From a virus: DNA of 39,357 bases. The stretch is taken from the IMG/VR virus record IMGVR_UViG_3300025312_000138, positions 1 to 39,357 of that record, one strand, 5' to 3'. The notes beneath the pieces are model-generated. The model searched no databases and was not told the DNA's origin. It saw only the letters and a program-made list of their open reading frames with translations. Each line of letters begins with the position of its first letter. Within the stretch, counting starts at the first letter, position 1. Positions 8,550-17,243 of this stretch are shown one piece after another. Both the position numbers and the translations under genes were made by a program.

Positions 8550-9974
8550 TTAATCAAATGCTGATTCTGCTTCAACTCGACTGAAGAAGTTGTTGTTATT
8601 GATTACGCATTTGAACATTAATTTCCATCCAGCTTTACGTCTTAGTGCTAGAGGGTTACTATCACTTGCCCCTGGAGGAGTTAGTGTAGACATTAAGTTT
8701 TGTAGATCAACAACAGTGTATGCTTCCTTGCCGAATAAGAATCCAAGGTGAACCTTGGAACTAGCTGATGCCAATTCATCAAGTAAACTACCAGCAGTTG
8801 TACCAGAAGTAGCTATTGCGAAAATAGTAGTACCATTAGCATTAACGCTGTCTCCAATTTCAATACTTGCTGATGCAGCAAAATATTGATCTGAACCTTG
8901 AACATATTTAGTAATAGCTGCGTTTGCAGCAGTAGCAGCAGTAATATCTGCTGCGGATGTTGCCCAGTAAATCTTATATCGTAATGTACTTGTTGAAGGT
9001 AACACTACGGTAATAGAGTCATCAGTATCAGCAGCCCCAACATCCTCAGTTGAAACTTGGTATATCACACTAGGATAATTGAATGTAGTATCGAAACCTA
9101 CAACTAGAATCCTATGATAACGTAGTGCCAAATCTCCCCCACCCTCATTAATATTTGTGGTAGGTGCAGCAGCAGATGTCAAGGTTGGAAGTGAGTTAGA
9201 CCGTAAGAAACGAACCCCTAAGAATTCCCCGATCTCCCCATTCCATAGCCTTTTTGCAGCAGCATACTTAACTGAGTCAATAAAATCAGGATCAGATGAC
9301 ACATCGAATTCCATGAAAGAATCGAGAATTGCCACATAATGATCCCCTAATTCGGGATCGGCAACCCCTTTCGCCCTTTCCATTCCCATAGCACCATTAA
9401 ATCGTAGATTTGCTACCATCCTACGCCATGTATCAGAAGTAACTACATCGGTAGATGTTAGTGAAAATCTATTTGCTACAGTACCAGGATAAAAGAGAGA
9501 TGTTCCAGTTACGACAACATTAAAACATTCTCGTTCAACTGTTTCACCACTCTGAAACCCTAATAGTTGTAAAGCCTTTTGTAGAGGCTTGTGCTTAATT
9601 GTCAATTCAGCAACGTCTGTAATTGTAACGTATGCTCCCCACTGTTCCGCAGTCGCAGTAACAGTTGAAATACTCATTGTAGTAGAGCTACCTTCATTAC
9701 CTTCACTAATTGTAGTAAAAGGTAATGGCAAACGCTCATACCGAGTATATTGGAATGTCTTGGATGATTGTGAAGGCAACATTGCCTTATCAGCCATCTC
9801 ATAAAACCTTAGAATTTTGTGAGCAACCCTAAGAGTTTTCTCTGCAATATACTGGATAGCATCTGATCCACTTTGTACGGAGTAATTACCGAGAATAGTA
9901 GATGTGGTATCTGCTCCACCAGCCATCTTAGGCATAAACCATGAAGATAGCTTGTTTGATAACCACTTAAACAT
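8550..9974 (-). CDS. Major capsid protein, N4-gp56 family
   Basis: A 474-residue protein. Residues 70-90 (KTFQYTRYERLPLPFTTISEG) followed by 'WGAYVTITDVAEL' are the hallmark of N4 gp56-type HK97-fold capsid proteins. The C-terminus ('FGKEAYTVVDLQNL' and 'LRRKAGWKLMFKCVINNNNFFSRVE') also fits. Between about residues 265 and 400 lies a Thr/Ala/Ser/Asp-rich beta stretch with 'YPSVIYQVS' and 'RYKIYWATS', which looks like an inserted Ig/FnIII-type surface domain. The scaffold lies immediately upstream and a structured RNA element immediately downstream. The ribosome-binding site is AAGGAGAG. Confidence 0.9.
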   Translation of the reverse strand: MFKWLSNKLSSWFMPKMAGGADTTSTILGNYSVQSGSDAIQYIAEKTLRVAHKILRFYEMADKAMLPSQSSKTFQYTRYERLPLPFTTISEGNEGSSTTMSISTVTATAEQWGAYVTITDVAELTIKHKPLQKALQLLGFQSGETVERECFNVVVTGTSLFYPGTVANRFSLTSTDVVTSDTWRRMVANLRFNGAMGMERAKGVADPELGDHYVAILDSFMEFDVSSDPDFIDSVKYAAAKRLWNGEIGEFLGVRFLRSNSLPTLTSAAAPTTNINEGGGDLALRYHRILVVGFDTTFNYPSVIYQVSTEDVGAADTDDSITVVLPSTSTLRYKIYWATSAADITAATAANAAITKYVQGSDQYFAASASIEIGDSVNANGTTIFAIATSGTTAGSLLDELASASSKVHLGFLFGKEAYTVVDLQNLMSTLTPPGASDSNPLALRRKAGWKLMFKCVINNNNFFSRVEAESAFD

Positions 9975-9989
9975 TAAAAATCACTCTCC

Positions 9990-10664
9990 TTAAAATTTTA
10001 CATTATCCATGCTTGTTTCCAACTCTGTGTCAGACATATCTTGCACGGATTTCTTTACTTTATTCTTAGTAGAATTAAGATTGTTATTAGTCTTTTCCTT
10101 ACTAATTATTGGATTAGACTTACTAACAATAATTTTCCCAGTTGAAGTTTTCTTGACAAGCCCTCTAGTAACAGCAATTTCAAATGCCTGTTCCCTAGTC
10201 AAATATGCTCCTGAATTAGAGTATTCTTTACGAATACCATCTACTTCTTTAGCAAACTTTTTTATTTGGGGATTGGCAGAAGTAGCCTTCACTTCATCTA
10301 ACTTCTCTAAAACTGCTCCTAGAACTTGATCTAAGACAGCTTTTTCTTTACCAATATTCTGTTGATAATACTTTTCAACAGCATTCCTAGTATTAACATC
10401 CACATCTTCGGGCCATTCAAAAGCCTTATCTTGTGGTGTTAATCCTCTATTTTGAGAAACTAGATTAGATAATGTTTCTGTTAATCCTCTGAGTGTATTC
10501 TTTTCATCAACTACTTCCTTGAAACGCTCATAAGGAACATCATTTTCGTGTTTTGGTTCTTCTACTGCTTCTTCTTCAACTTCTTCTACTGCTTCCTCTG
10601 TTTCTTCTACTTGTTCCTCAGTATCTTTAACGTCTATCTGATCAGACGCTTCTTCATCAGCCAT
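9990..10664 (-). CDS. Capsid scaffolding protein
   Basis: A 224-residue protein. The first 40 residues are extremely acidic (runs of E, V and A: EEQVEETEEAVEEVEEEAVE), the middle is helical, and the C-terminus is basic and polar (KSNPIISKEK...NSTKNKVKK), ending in a short helix. Acidic N-terminus, helical body, basic C-terminus and the position directly before the major capsid gene are the standard picture of a phage scaffold. The basic end probably binds the capsid protein. No protease domain is present, so removal would need another protease or release without cleavage. Confidence 0.85.
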   Translation of the reverse strand: MADEEASDQIDVKDTEEQVEETEEAVEEVEEEAVEEPKHENDVPYERFKEVVDEKNTLRGLTETLSNLVSQNRGLTPQDKAFEWPEDVDVNTRNAVEKYYQQNIGKEKAVLDQVLGAVLEKLDEVKATSANPQIKKFAKEVDGIRKEYSNSGAYLTREQAFEIAVTRGLVKKTSTGKIIVSKSNPIISKEKTNNNLNSTKNKVKKSVQDMSDTELETSMDNVKF

Positions 10665-10695
10665 TTTTATCTCCTTATCCTTTTAACGTAGTGTT

Positions 10696-11043
10696 CTACG
10701 ATTTTATGGCACTCGTTTTTTCATGTAATTTCAAAAATGTCTTTAAGAAATTATCAGGAAAATTTATTAATTCATCAATCTGTTTATACATTGTATTAAA
10801 TTTACTCAATGTAATACAATCATCGAAGGTATTGATGGGTTTCCCCTTCAAATTCTGTTCCATAGAAAACTTTGTTCTAGTCATACAACCTTTAAAATAT
10901 CTCCAAAATTCTGTTTTCATTCCATCCATGAATATTTGTTTTACATGCTCTGGATTCTCTCTACATAATTTATCAAATTCCTCAGCGTCTTTTAAAGCTA
11001 TTGTTAATTTTTCATATTCTGCACTAAGATTTTGAAAGTCCAT
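10696..11043 (-). CDS. Hypothetical helical protein between portal and scaffold
   Basis: A 115-residue protein, mostly charged helix (residues 1-60 and 85-112) with no membrane segment. The start has an AAGGAG site nine bases upstream. The opposite strand is also open across this stretch, but the minus strand has the ribosome-binding site and the direction of all neighbours. No family is recognised. The location in the head-gene cluster suggests an assembly or minor head protein. Confidence 0.7.
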   Translation of the reverse strand: MDFQNLSAEYEKLTIALKDAEEFDKLCRENPEHVKQIFMDGMKTEFWRYFKGCMTRTKFSMEQNLKGKPINTFDDCITLSKFNTMYKQIDELINFPDNFLKTFLKLHEKTSAIKS

Positions 11044-11127
11044 CTATCATCTCCTTATTTACTTATTTTCTTTTTAGAAGTGTATATCGGTTTCTTACAT
11101 TCAGAATCTTTCCACGTTTTGCCCATC

Positions 11128-11310
11128 TTAAAATTTCTTCCCTCTTAATCGTTTTTCTCTCTTTTTACTTTCTTCCTCAGTAACTTTTTGTTCTTCTTCA
11201 TACCTATCCATATATTCTTTGCTTCCACCAGGGCCGGTTGCTGGACGTGGTAAAAAACCAATTTTTTGGAGAAATTTAACTCCCCTTTTCTTACCATTCT
11301 TTTTAGCCAT
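11128..11310 (-). CDS. Small basic head-region protein
   Basis: A 60-residue protein, strongly basic at both ends (MAKKNGKKRG... and KKREKRLRGKKF) with a central Gly/Pro-containing linker. Its ATG overlaps the stop of the upstream small basic gene (TAATG), indicating translational coupling. A GGAAGGGAAG ribosome-binding site lies inside that gene's end. The charge pattern suggests nucleic-acid or acidic-protein contact. Function not recognised. Confidence 0.7.
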   Translation of the reverse strand: MAKKNGKKRGVKFLQKIGFLPRPATGPGGSKEYMDRYEEEQKVTEEESKKREKRLRGKKF

Positions 11311-11477
11311 TAAAATGACTTCCCTTCCAAGTTTTCTTCTAATTGTTCCATTCTACTTTTACGTTTAAGTAATGCTTCTCCTGCTTTCCTTGCCATACCC
11401 TTACCAAGCATCTTGGGCATCATTTTTTTCATTTTCTTTTTCATTTCTTTCTTGTGTTCTGGTGTTCCATGTAGCAT
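11310..11477 (-). CDS. Very small Met/Lys-rich basic protein after the portal
   Basis: A 55-residue frame from ATG 11477-11475 to a TAA overlapping the next start. The sequence begins MLHGTPEHKKEMKKKMKKMM and continues with 'PKMLGKGMARKAGEALLKRK' and a short acidic end. Met/Lys content is striking. The ribosome-binding site GGGGGTAGAG overlaps the portal stop codon. Tight coupling on both sides and fill of an otherwise empty gap support a real gene. Similar short basic proteins often follow portal genes, but no function is known to me. Confidence 0.65.
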   Translation of the reverse strand: MLHGTPEHKKEMKKKMKKMMPKMLGKGMARKAGEALLKRKSRMEQLEENLEGKSF

Positions 11478-11483
11478 TATTCT

Positions 11484-13595
11484 CTACCCCCTATAATTCC
11501 CTGCTTCTTGATTACCTTCCATCATTCTTTCGCCTTCTACTTCTTGTCCTGCTCCCTCTGTCTGTTCTGGTGCAGGAGCAGCGACTTGTTGTTGCATCAA
11601 TTTCTGCATAGCTTCAAAATCCTTTTGATGTTTCTCCATGTGCATTTGAGCTATTTCCACAATTTCGGGCATTTCTGATTTTAATAGTGCTTGGTGTATC
11701 TGTACGTGTTCCTCATGATTATCTCCCCTGCTAGTTGGCAACGGTTTGCCTAATGCCATAATCATATTTTCTGTATCAGGAGGCAATGTTCTTTCATCCT
11801 GCATACTGATGAATAGTTTATCTTCACCATCCATAGCAAGACCATCTGACCAATATTCTTTTAATAACCATTCAATATTTGGCAATTTCTGTTGTTGCAT
11901 CATCAATTGTACCCACGGAGACATTGTATTTAAGAATTGTGCTATCTGTTGAGATTTAATATGTATATTTGTAGTTTGATTGGCCCCTCTCCAATAAAAA
12001 TTATAATCTCCTGCTAGATTTGTAGGATCAATTGTTCTCCAATATTTAAGTCCCTTTCTACCAGTTACTCGAACAACATCTTTTTTATTTAAAAACTGTT
12101 GTATTCTGGAATATGCTTTTTTCAACCAAGGGGACATTACGGTATCTTCTAAATTCTCAACAACTTGTTGTACAGGCAAGGAATACTCTTGCTGTAATGC
12201 TTGAATATGCAATGCAGCTTTTCTTCCTGTCATTGGGATATTCTGTAAACCAGGATATTCTTCGATCATTGCTTTAACTTGAGCCATGATACTAAATCCG
12301 ATACTGGCTACCTCTGGGGGTCTGATAATATCAGCAGCAGAAGGGTCGGCCAATGCCCACATAGCACCAGGAGCAAAAGCAATAGAAGCTATATTTACCA
12401 CACGACCTGGATCATACTTAACAATAGGGTTAAGAGAATAATAATTGCTATCAAATGTCTGATTTGCTGTATCATTCAAATAATATTGTAATTTGGCTAA
12501 TGGTTCGTAAAGACCAGATGAATAAATCTCATTCATCAATTCATTAATACGCCCAAGAACATATGGTTTTTCATTATCAAAATATTGGCATTTTCTTAAT
12601 TCGATACAAATTCTGCTACTAATAGTAGTGATTACTGTTTCATGTTCATCTGGTTCTTCTTCTGTTCCCCAATTATAAAGACCATGATATTTGACAAGAG
12701 TTACTCTAGGAAAAGTTTTATCTAATTCATTTGCGTTGGTCAAACCGTCAGTGGCTAATCTTGCCTCCATTGACCAATTCCACTGGTCATCTAAATCCCC
12801 CGATGACATTTCTGAAGATTCTATATTAACATAAACACCTTTTTTCTTTTGAGATAATAACCAATTTTTAGTTTGTTTACTTAATGTAATGACACCATGA
12901 ACTTCATCCATATCATTAGCTGTATGGGGCCACAAATATGTGGCAAAATTATCCTGTACATCAAATGTCGGATTGCGTTTCTTTACAATTTCCTTTACAG
13001 CTTCCTCAATAACAATATCTATTTCACCAGTTTCTTCATAATATTCATTTCCAGTTATGGGATCAACTCTTTTTTCTTTTGCTGGCACTCTCTTTTTTCT
13101 CAATCCTACAATCTTTTTAATATCTTCTTCCCATCCGCACTCGACTACCGCCCACCCAAACATAGCAAGTTGTCTTAAAAATCTATCAATTTTTTGCTTT
13201 AGTTTAACTCTCTTTTCTATTTGCCACTTCATGTAATCATAAATTACATCGGATTCATCATCCGTATCTTGATCTAAAGGTTCAACATCGAACACATCAT
13301 CAGTAGGGAATAATGCTCTTTTAACTCTGGAAACAAATTGTTCGGCTGCTTTTCTTAGGACAGGAATATAAACTTGTGCTTCACCATTATAAAATCTAAT
13401 ATCATGTACTGTGCGATATATATTATAATATTCCAAATATTTAGAATTTAAAGATGATCTATACATCTCTAATTCGGAGAATACTTTTTTAAGAAAGTCT
13501 AGCGCATCAGCAGCCTTATCTGCATCAGCAGCATAATTTTTATTATCAATCATAAATTCTTGGCTAGATTCTTCTGCTTCATATTCTGCTGGCAT
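11484..13595 (-). CDS. Portal protein
   Basis: A 703-residue protein, long as in P22/podovirus-type portals. The N-terminus has an acidic start then helical segments with 'YNGEAQVYIPVLRKAAEQFVSRVKRALFP', a typical portal clip/wing beginning. The middle includes 'FGWAVVECGWEEDIKK' and 'PTFDVQDNFATYLWP', and 'YEPLAKLQYYLNDTANQTFD' marks the helical stem region. The C-terminal 60 residues are Gln/Met/Glu-rich, with 'QKLMQQQ' and then a Pro/Ala/Gly linker, which could be a barrel or scaffold-binding tail. Terminase large subunit lies directly upstream with overlapping stop and start. Confidence 0.88.
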   Translation of the reverse strand: MPAEYEAEESSQEFMIDNKNYAADADKAADALDFLKKVFSELEMYRSSLNSKYLEYYNIYRTVHDIRFYNGEAQVYIPVLRKAAEQFVSRVKRALFPTDDVFDVEPLDQDTDDESDVIYDYMKWQIEKRVKLKQKIDRFLRQLAMFGWAVVECGWEEDIKKIVGLRKKRVPAKEKRVDPITGNEYYEETGEIDIVIEEAVKEIVKKRNPTFDVQDNFATYLWPHTANDMDEVHGVITLSKQTKNWLLSQKKKGVYVNIESSEMSSGDLDDQWNWSMEARLATDGLTNANELDKTFPRVTLVKYHGLYNWGTEEEPDEHETVITTISSRICIELRKCQYFDNEKPYVLGRINELMNEIYSSGLYEPLAKLQYYLNDTANQTFDSNYYSLNPIVKYDPGRVVNIASIAFAPGAMWALADPSAADIIRPPEVASIGFSIMAQVKAMIEEYPGLQNIPMTGRKAALHIQALQQEYSLPVQQVVENLEDTVMSPWLKKAYSRIQQFLNKKDVVRVTGRKGLKYWRTIDPTNLAGDYNFYWRGANQTTNIHIKSQQIAQFLNTMSPWVQLMMQQQKLPNIEWLLKEYWSDGLAMDGEDKLFISMQDERTLPPDTENMIMALGKPLPTSRGDNHEEHVQIHQALLKSEMPEIVEIAQMHMEKHQKDFEAMQKLMQQQVAAPAPEQTEGAGQEVEGERMMEGNQEAGNYRG

Positions 13596-15097
13596 TACAT
13601 TCCCTTCCTTGCATTCATTCTTATATTTACTGAATTATAAGAATTGGGTTGTCTGGCATTAAGTTTTGTACCGGTATTCATTCTATCTCCCTTATTCGTA
13701 TAAATATTCTGAAATTTATATCTTCGACAATCTTGAAGATGTTTGTAATAATCTTTTTCATTATTTTCTTTATCATCTTCGTCTTTCAAATCGCCTACAG
13801 GAGTTACTCCATCTCTGCCATAAACATATCCTGATAAAAACCCATCAATACTATTCACACAAGATGGGTGAATCTGATATGCTGGTCTATCACCAATCCA
13901 CATTACCATTTTCTTCCTAATCATTTCATGCCCATCTTCAATATTAAAATTAGGACGACTAATAGGATATTGTTTAATAAAATCTAGTAAAATTTGTACA
14001 GAAGTTTTCTTATTTTTATCTGATTTCTGTTCTCCAGCATAATCACAATAGTCTATAAAGGTAGCATTAGGATATCTTATATTGCTTTCTGCAATAATTC
14101 TGGGCGCAAAATTCTCTAAAATTTCATCATTTCCTAATACTTCATAAAGATCATTCCATCTATCTTGATCGTCTATCTGATTCCAAGAACACGCTGGACG
14201 ATGAAACCCAAAATCCCAGGAGCGTAATACAGGTTTTTCTTTTTGATACATCAACCCAGGATTAACGTGGCGGAGTTCACTAAAAGGCTCAAATATCCTT
14301 CTCTTTCCCGCTTCTAATTCAATCATTTCTTGTTCACGATTCCAGGCTTCTTCAGTATATCCCTTCCTAGCTTCTGCCTTCCAAATCTCGTTTTTATCAG
14401 GTCGTTTGCTGTAATGAATTTTAATCAATTTCCCTTTTGGCTCTTGAAATACAGGATTATGTAACCAGTGTTTCCTAAAGTTGGCTCTACCTTTTGGCCA
14501 TGTTGTTACAGCAACAAATTGTCCACCACCATCGACGGAAGGTTTAGAAGCACCAAATGTATCTTGTAACTGTTCTTGATACCCAAATTCATCAGAAAAT
14601 ATTACTGAAAACGTATACGATCTAATCTGATCTGGCCCTTGTGGAATGCCATATCCGTCAGAGTACATTTCAGGCACTTTAATTCTGGAATAACTAAATT
14701 CTGCCAATGGTTTCCATTTTGGGAGGTGATCATATATTACCTTCGCCCGTTGTACAAGAGCATCAGCATCATCACCTTTTTTACTTTGGAATGCTACCTT
14801 CTTTCCTTTATGAAATAATATAGTCCAAAGAAGGTACGATACTAGTTCCCATGTGGCCATCATCTGTCTTGACTTTAGAATAAACACCCAATGATGAGAA
14901 AGAAGGGCATCATCTAATTCATCCAAGTAGGGCCATGCTGGAAATTTCTTAATAGCATTCCCTGTTGTATCGTGTTCATCAAGAGTATAAACTAAATTCT
15001 TTCTGAACAATCTAAAGTCTTGTGCGTATATCTGTCGTAATGTTCCAATCTTAGATTCGGCTGACAATTCTTTTATTCTTTGTTCAGTAATTTCCAT
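13595..15097 (-). CDS. terL: Terminase large subunit
   Basis: A 500-residue protein of normal size. The ATPase domain has a Walker A-like segment at 75-83 (KSRQMMATW, the usual 'SRQ.G.S/T' variant with M-A replacing G), motif 'KVAFQSKK' near 100-107, and Walker B plus catalytic Glu at 164-170 (SVIFSDE). 'FVAVTTWPKGRANF' follows as the coupling motif C region. The C-terminal RNase H-like nuclease starts near 'LRSWDFGFHRPACSW' (first Asp) with a second acidic motif 'TFIDYCDYAG'. It cuts and pumps DNA through the portal encoded next. It is separated from the small-subunit candidate by the fiber genes. Confidence 0.9.
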   Translation of the reverse strand: MEITEQRIKELSAESKIGTLRQIYAQDFRLFRKNLVYTLDEHDTTGNAIKKFPAWPYLDELDDALLSHHWVFILKSRQMMATWELVSYLLWTILFHKGKKVAFQSKKGDDADALVQRAKVIYDHLPKWKPLAEFSYSRIKVPEMYSDGYGIPQGPDQIRSYTFSVIFSDEFGYQEQLQDTFGASKPSVDGGGQFVAVTTWPKGRANFRKHWLHNPVFQEPKGKLIKIHYSKRPDKNEIWKAEARKGYTEEAWNREQEMIELEAGKRRIFEPFSELRHVNPGLMYQKEKPVLRSWDFGFHRPACSWNQIDDQDRWNDLYEVLGNDEILENFAPRIIAESNIRYPNATFIDYCDYAGEQKSDKNKKTSVQILLDFIKQYPISRPNFNIEDGHEMIRKKMVMWIGDRPAYQIHPSCVNSIDGFLSGYVYGRDGVTPVGDLKDEDDKENNEKDYYKHLQDCRRYKFQNIYTNKGDRMNTGTKLNARQPNSYNSVNIRMNARKGM

Positions 15098-15175
15098 TGT
15101 TCATCTTCCGTGAACTGATATTGTTGTTGAACATTATCGTTACTTTTTCTACACATGGTAGATAAGCTAAAATTA

Positions 15176-15841
15176 TTATGCAGCCCTAGTAATAAGTTTC
15201 CAAGTTGGTGAGGCTTTTGTGTTAGCATTAAGATAGGCATTGCCATTTGTACGATCCAAATAAAGTGATCCAATTTCAGCAAATCCAGCACCCGTTACTG
15301 CATCTGTTGGTACACCTGCACCCTGGAAAACACATACTTCTTTACTTAAACGAACATCTGCGTTAAGTATAGGTAAATCAGGATATTCTGAACCCCCATC
15401 ATCGAATAAATCAACACCGTAAGTAAATCCAGACCCAGGTGTAGAATTTAATCCTTTTGCTTTAAATGCTGCATTGGCGATTGTTTGTGAACTATCTCCA
15501 TCGAGAACAGCAACTACAGCCCCATCAACATCTGTTACTCCATCTGCTACAATTCCTAAAACTCCACCAGCAGGATATGTGGTAGACTTACTCCCAGTTA
15601 TAGAAAATTTACCAGCAACACCAAAAAGATAATTACGAGTTTTGGTTAAAACATCACCAAGAAGATTTCCCATAATTACACCAATATGAGAAGTGTCTCC
15701 ACTGGTAGAAGTACCAACACCAGAACTTACTTCCAAATCGGTTGCGACTGTTTGGTGAGAATTTTCATCTTCATATTTATCTGCTTTTTTGCCTGATATT
15801 CTATCATTAAGTGTTTTAAATATTTTAAAATAACTTGCCAA
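15176..15841 (-). CDS. Structural protein, candidate fiber/decoration protein (TTG start)
   Basis: A 221-residue protein. A charged N-terminal 40 residues are followed by beta-rich Gly/Asp/Thr sequence: 'TYPAGGVLGIVADGVTDVDGAVVAVLDGD' and a C-terminal 'EIGSLYLDRTNGNAYLNAN..SPTWKLI', a motif often found at the ends of phage fiber or decoration proteins. No ATG is available; the start is TTG 15841-15839, which has an AAGGGGAG ribosome-binding site seven bases away. It lies in the fiber cassette between terminase and the C1q-like pair, so a capsid-surface or tail-fiber role is likely. Confidence 0.7.
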   Translation of the reverse strand: MASYFKIFKTLNDRISGKKADKYEDENSHQTVATDLEVSSGVGTSTSGDTSHIGVIMGNLLGDVLTKTRNYLFGVAGKFSITGSKSTTYPAGGVLGIVADGVTDVDGAVVAVLDGDSSQTIANAAFKAKGLNSTPGSGFTYGVDLFDDGGSEYPDLPILNADVRLSKEVCVFQGAGVPTDAVTGAGFAEIGSLYLDRTNGNAYLNANTKASPTWKLITRAA

Positions 15842-15863
15842 TTTAATCTCCCCTTACTTTATT

Positions 15864-16001
15864 TTAATTGTTTGGTACTTTGCCTTCCAACATTTCACTC
15901 AATCGTGTTTGTAATTTTATATTTTCACCAGTAATTTGTTCAATAGTTATTTGTTGACGACCAATCAATGTTACTAATTCTTCTATTGTAACTTTTATCA
16001 T
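15864..16001 (-). CDS. Small coiled-coil protein
   Basis: A 45-residue frame starting at ATG 16001-15999 with a TAGGAGAT ribosome-binding site six bases upstream. The protein is one continuous amphipathic helix (EELVTLIGRQQITIEQITGE) with isoleucine/leucine at heptad positions. It fills the gap between two larger genes. It may be a trimerisation or assembly peptide for the neighbouring fiber proteins; that is a guess from context. Confidence 0.6.
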   Translation of the reverse strand: MIKVTIEELVTLIGRQQITIEQITGENIKLQTRLSEMLEGKVPNN

Positions 16002-16013
16002 TTTAATCTCCTA

Positions 16014-16256
16014 TTATCCTAAAGCAAGTATGTCTGCTTTAAGTTCATCAAAAACTAGTTGTACATCTGGATCACCAAATATATTTCCATCTGGAATTTC
16101 GTTATTCAAAACTTTTGTTAACACTTCTCCATCAATAGTTTGGATAAAATTACCTTCTGGTTTAGAATAATGTAATTCATACTTACCATTATTTTTTTGT
16201 AAAACCACTTTTTCAGTAGCTTTATCTTGTGAATATTCATATAATGAATATGCCAT
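16014..16256 (-). CDS. Hypothetical small protein in the fiber cassette
   Basis: An 80-residue, mildly acidic protein with strands in the first half ('ATEKVVLQKNNGKYELHYS') and a helix at the end ('PDVQLVFDELKADILALG'). No signal or membrane segment. It has a GGAGAG ribosome-binding site. It lies directly downstream of the C1q-like pair and may be a chaperone or minor fiber component. Not recognised. Confidence 0.65.
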   Translation of the reverse strand: MAYSLYEYSQDKATEKVVLQKNNGKYELHYSKPEGNFIQTIDGEVLTKVLNNEIPDGNIFGDPDVQLVFDELKADILALG

Positions 16257-16266
16257 AATCTCTCCT

Positions 16267-16746
16267 TTATTCCTGAATTAATGTCATTTCAAATTCAGGT
16301 GAATCATTAGCTGAAGTTAGAACATTTAATGCTCCACCGCTAGTTTGGTAAGCTATTAATTCAACATAATCATTGATAACAAGGTGATAAATTGTTGAAA
16401 TACTTACGCTATGATTATTAGCACCTATATTCAAAACTTCATGTACATCAATATAGGTGGCTCCGTTTAACCTAACACCTATAAATCTTTGCCCTGTAGA
16501 ATTGGAGGCATAAGCCATACCACCAGAGATAATATATTTTCCAGCATGATTAGCAGTTAATCTTGACGTGTTTGAGGATGTACTGTGTATATTATCAGTA
16601 TCATATCTTTCAGAATCAAAAGTTATGGCAGTTAAAGTTGCGTTAGAGATAGATTCATTAGCTGAATTAAAAACCCTGGCCCCAATCTGACTTAAATCCT
16701 GCGGGTGTCTTATGGTACTCCCTGCAAATGATCTTATACCGGCCAT
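16267..16746 (-). CDS. C1q/TNF-like head or tail fiber protein, copy 2
   Basis: A 159-residue protein. After a conserved leader (STIRHPQDLSQIGARV) comes a jelly-roll-like pattern: 'TAITFDSERYDTD', 'AGKYIISGGMAYASN', 'FIGVRLNG', and a C-terminal 'YHLVINDYVELIAYQTSGGAL'. This is the order of strands in C1q-like domains, where 'aGkY.i.g....' and 'l..gDyVel' recur. Such domains form trimers on phage surfaces and bind receptors. It is a tandem paralogue of the gene just upstream, with identical leaders at the DNA level over 40 bases. Confidence 0.75.
   Translation of the reverse strand: MAGIRSFAGSTIRHPQDLSQIGARVFNSANESISNATLTAITFDSERYDTDNIHSTSSNTSRLTANHAGKYIISGGMAYASNSTGQRFIGVRLNGATYIDVHEVLNIGANNHSVSISTIYHLVINDYVELIAYQTSGGALNVLTSANDSPEFEMTLIQE
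16685..16724. repeat. 40-bp direct repeat, copy in second C1q-like gene
   Basis: Forty bases identical to 17180-17219, including the segment GGGTGTCTTATGGTACTCCC. They encode the N-terminal leader STIRHPQDLSQIG in both paralogues. Identity is higher here than in the rest of the genes, pointing to recent gene conversion, strong constraint, or use as a recombination site for exchanging the downstream receptor-binding part. Confidence 0.9.
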
Positions 16747-16761
16747 TTGATCTTCCTCTCC

Positions 16762-17241
16762 TTATTCTTGCATTAAAGTCATTCCAAATTCAGGACTATA
16801 ATTTCCTATAGTTTCTACATTCAAAGCTCCACCACTTGACTGTCTAGCAATACACTCAACATAATCTCCCACATCTAATTGATAAATTATAGTTGTAGTA
16901 AGAATCGTAACATTACTCGTAACAGCTTGGTCTCGATTATAACCTATAATAGTCGATCCATTAAGCTGAATAAAATTGTCTCGCAGACCAGTTGCATTTG
17001 AAGCATACCGTAAATTACTAAAAATAAGATATTTCCCTGCTCTTTGTGCAGTTAATCTTGAAGTATTAACAGATGTACTATGTATTCCATCAGTATCATA
17101 CCGTTCAGTATTAAAAGTTATAACTGTGTTTGTATTATTAGCAACACTTTGGTCGGCAGTATCTCTAACTCTGCACCCGATCTGACTTAAATCCTGCGGG
17201 TGTCTTATGGTACTCCCTGATTTTGACAAAATCCCTGCCAT
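16762..17241 (-). CDS. C1q/TNF-like head or tail fiber protein, copy 1
   Basis: A 159-residue paralogue of the next gene, of exactly equal length. The leader (STIRHPQDLSQIGCRV) and the C-terminal 'SPEFGMTLMQE' are nearly the same, while strand interiors differ ('NFIQLNGSTIIGYNRDQAV' against a different sequence in copy 2). The jelly-roll signature 'AGKYLIFSNLRYASN' and 'VGDYVECIARQSSGGAL' is present. Conserved ends with a diverged centre suggest two variants of one binding domain sharing an attachment mode. Confidence 0.75.
   Translation of the reverse strand: MAGILSKSGSTIRHPQDLSQIGCRVRDTADQSVANNTNTVITFNTERYDTDGIHSTSVNTSRLTAQRAGKYLIFSNLRYASNATGLRDNFIQLNGSTIIGYNRDQAVTSNVTILTTTIIYQLDVGDYVECIARQSSGGALNVETIGNYSPEFGMTLMQE
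17180..17219. repeat. 40-bp direct repeat, copy in first C1q-like gene
   Basis: Partner of the identical 40 bases at 16685-16724. It lies at the 5' end of the first C1q-like gene and encodes the shared leader peptide. Confidence 0.9.
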
Positions 17242-17243
17242 AA

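Noticed and set aside
10691-11035. Plus-strand frame of 114 codons opposite the gene at 10696-11043
   Set aside because: No ribosome-binding site, hydrophobic Ser/Phe-rich product typical of an antisense shadow, and the direction is against all neighbours.
15073-15156. 27-codon minus-strand frame between the TTG-start fiber gene and terminase
   Set aside because: No ribosome-binding site before its ATG, and the larger form overlaps the fiber gene; the gap is only 78 bases.
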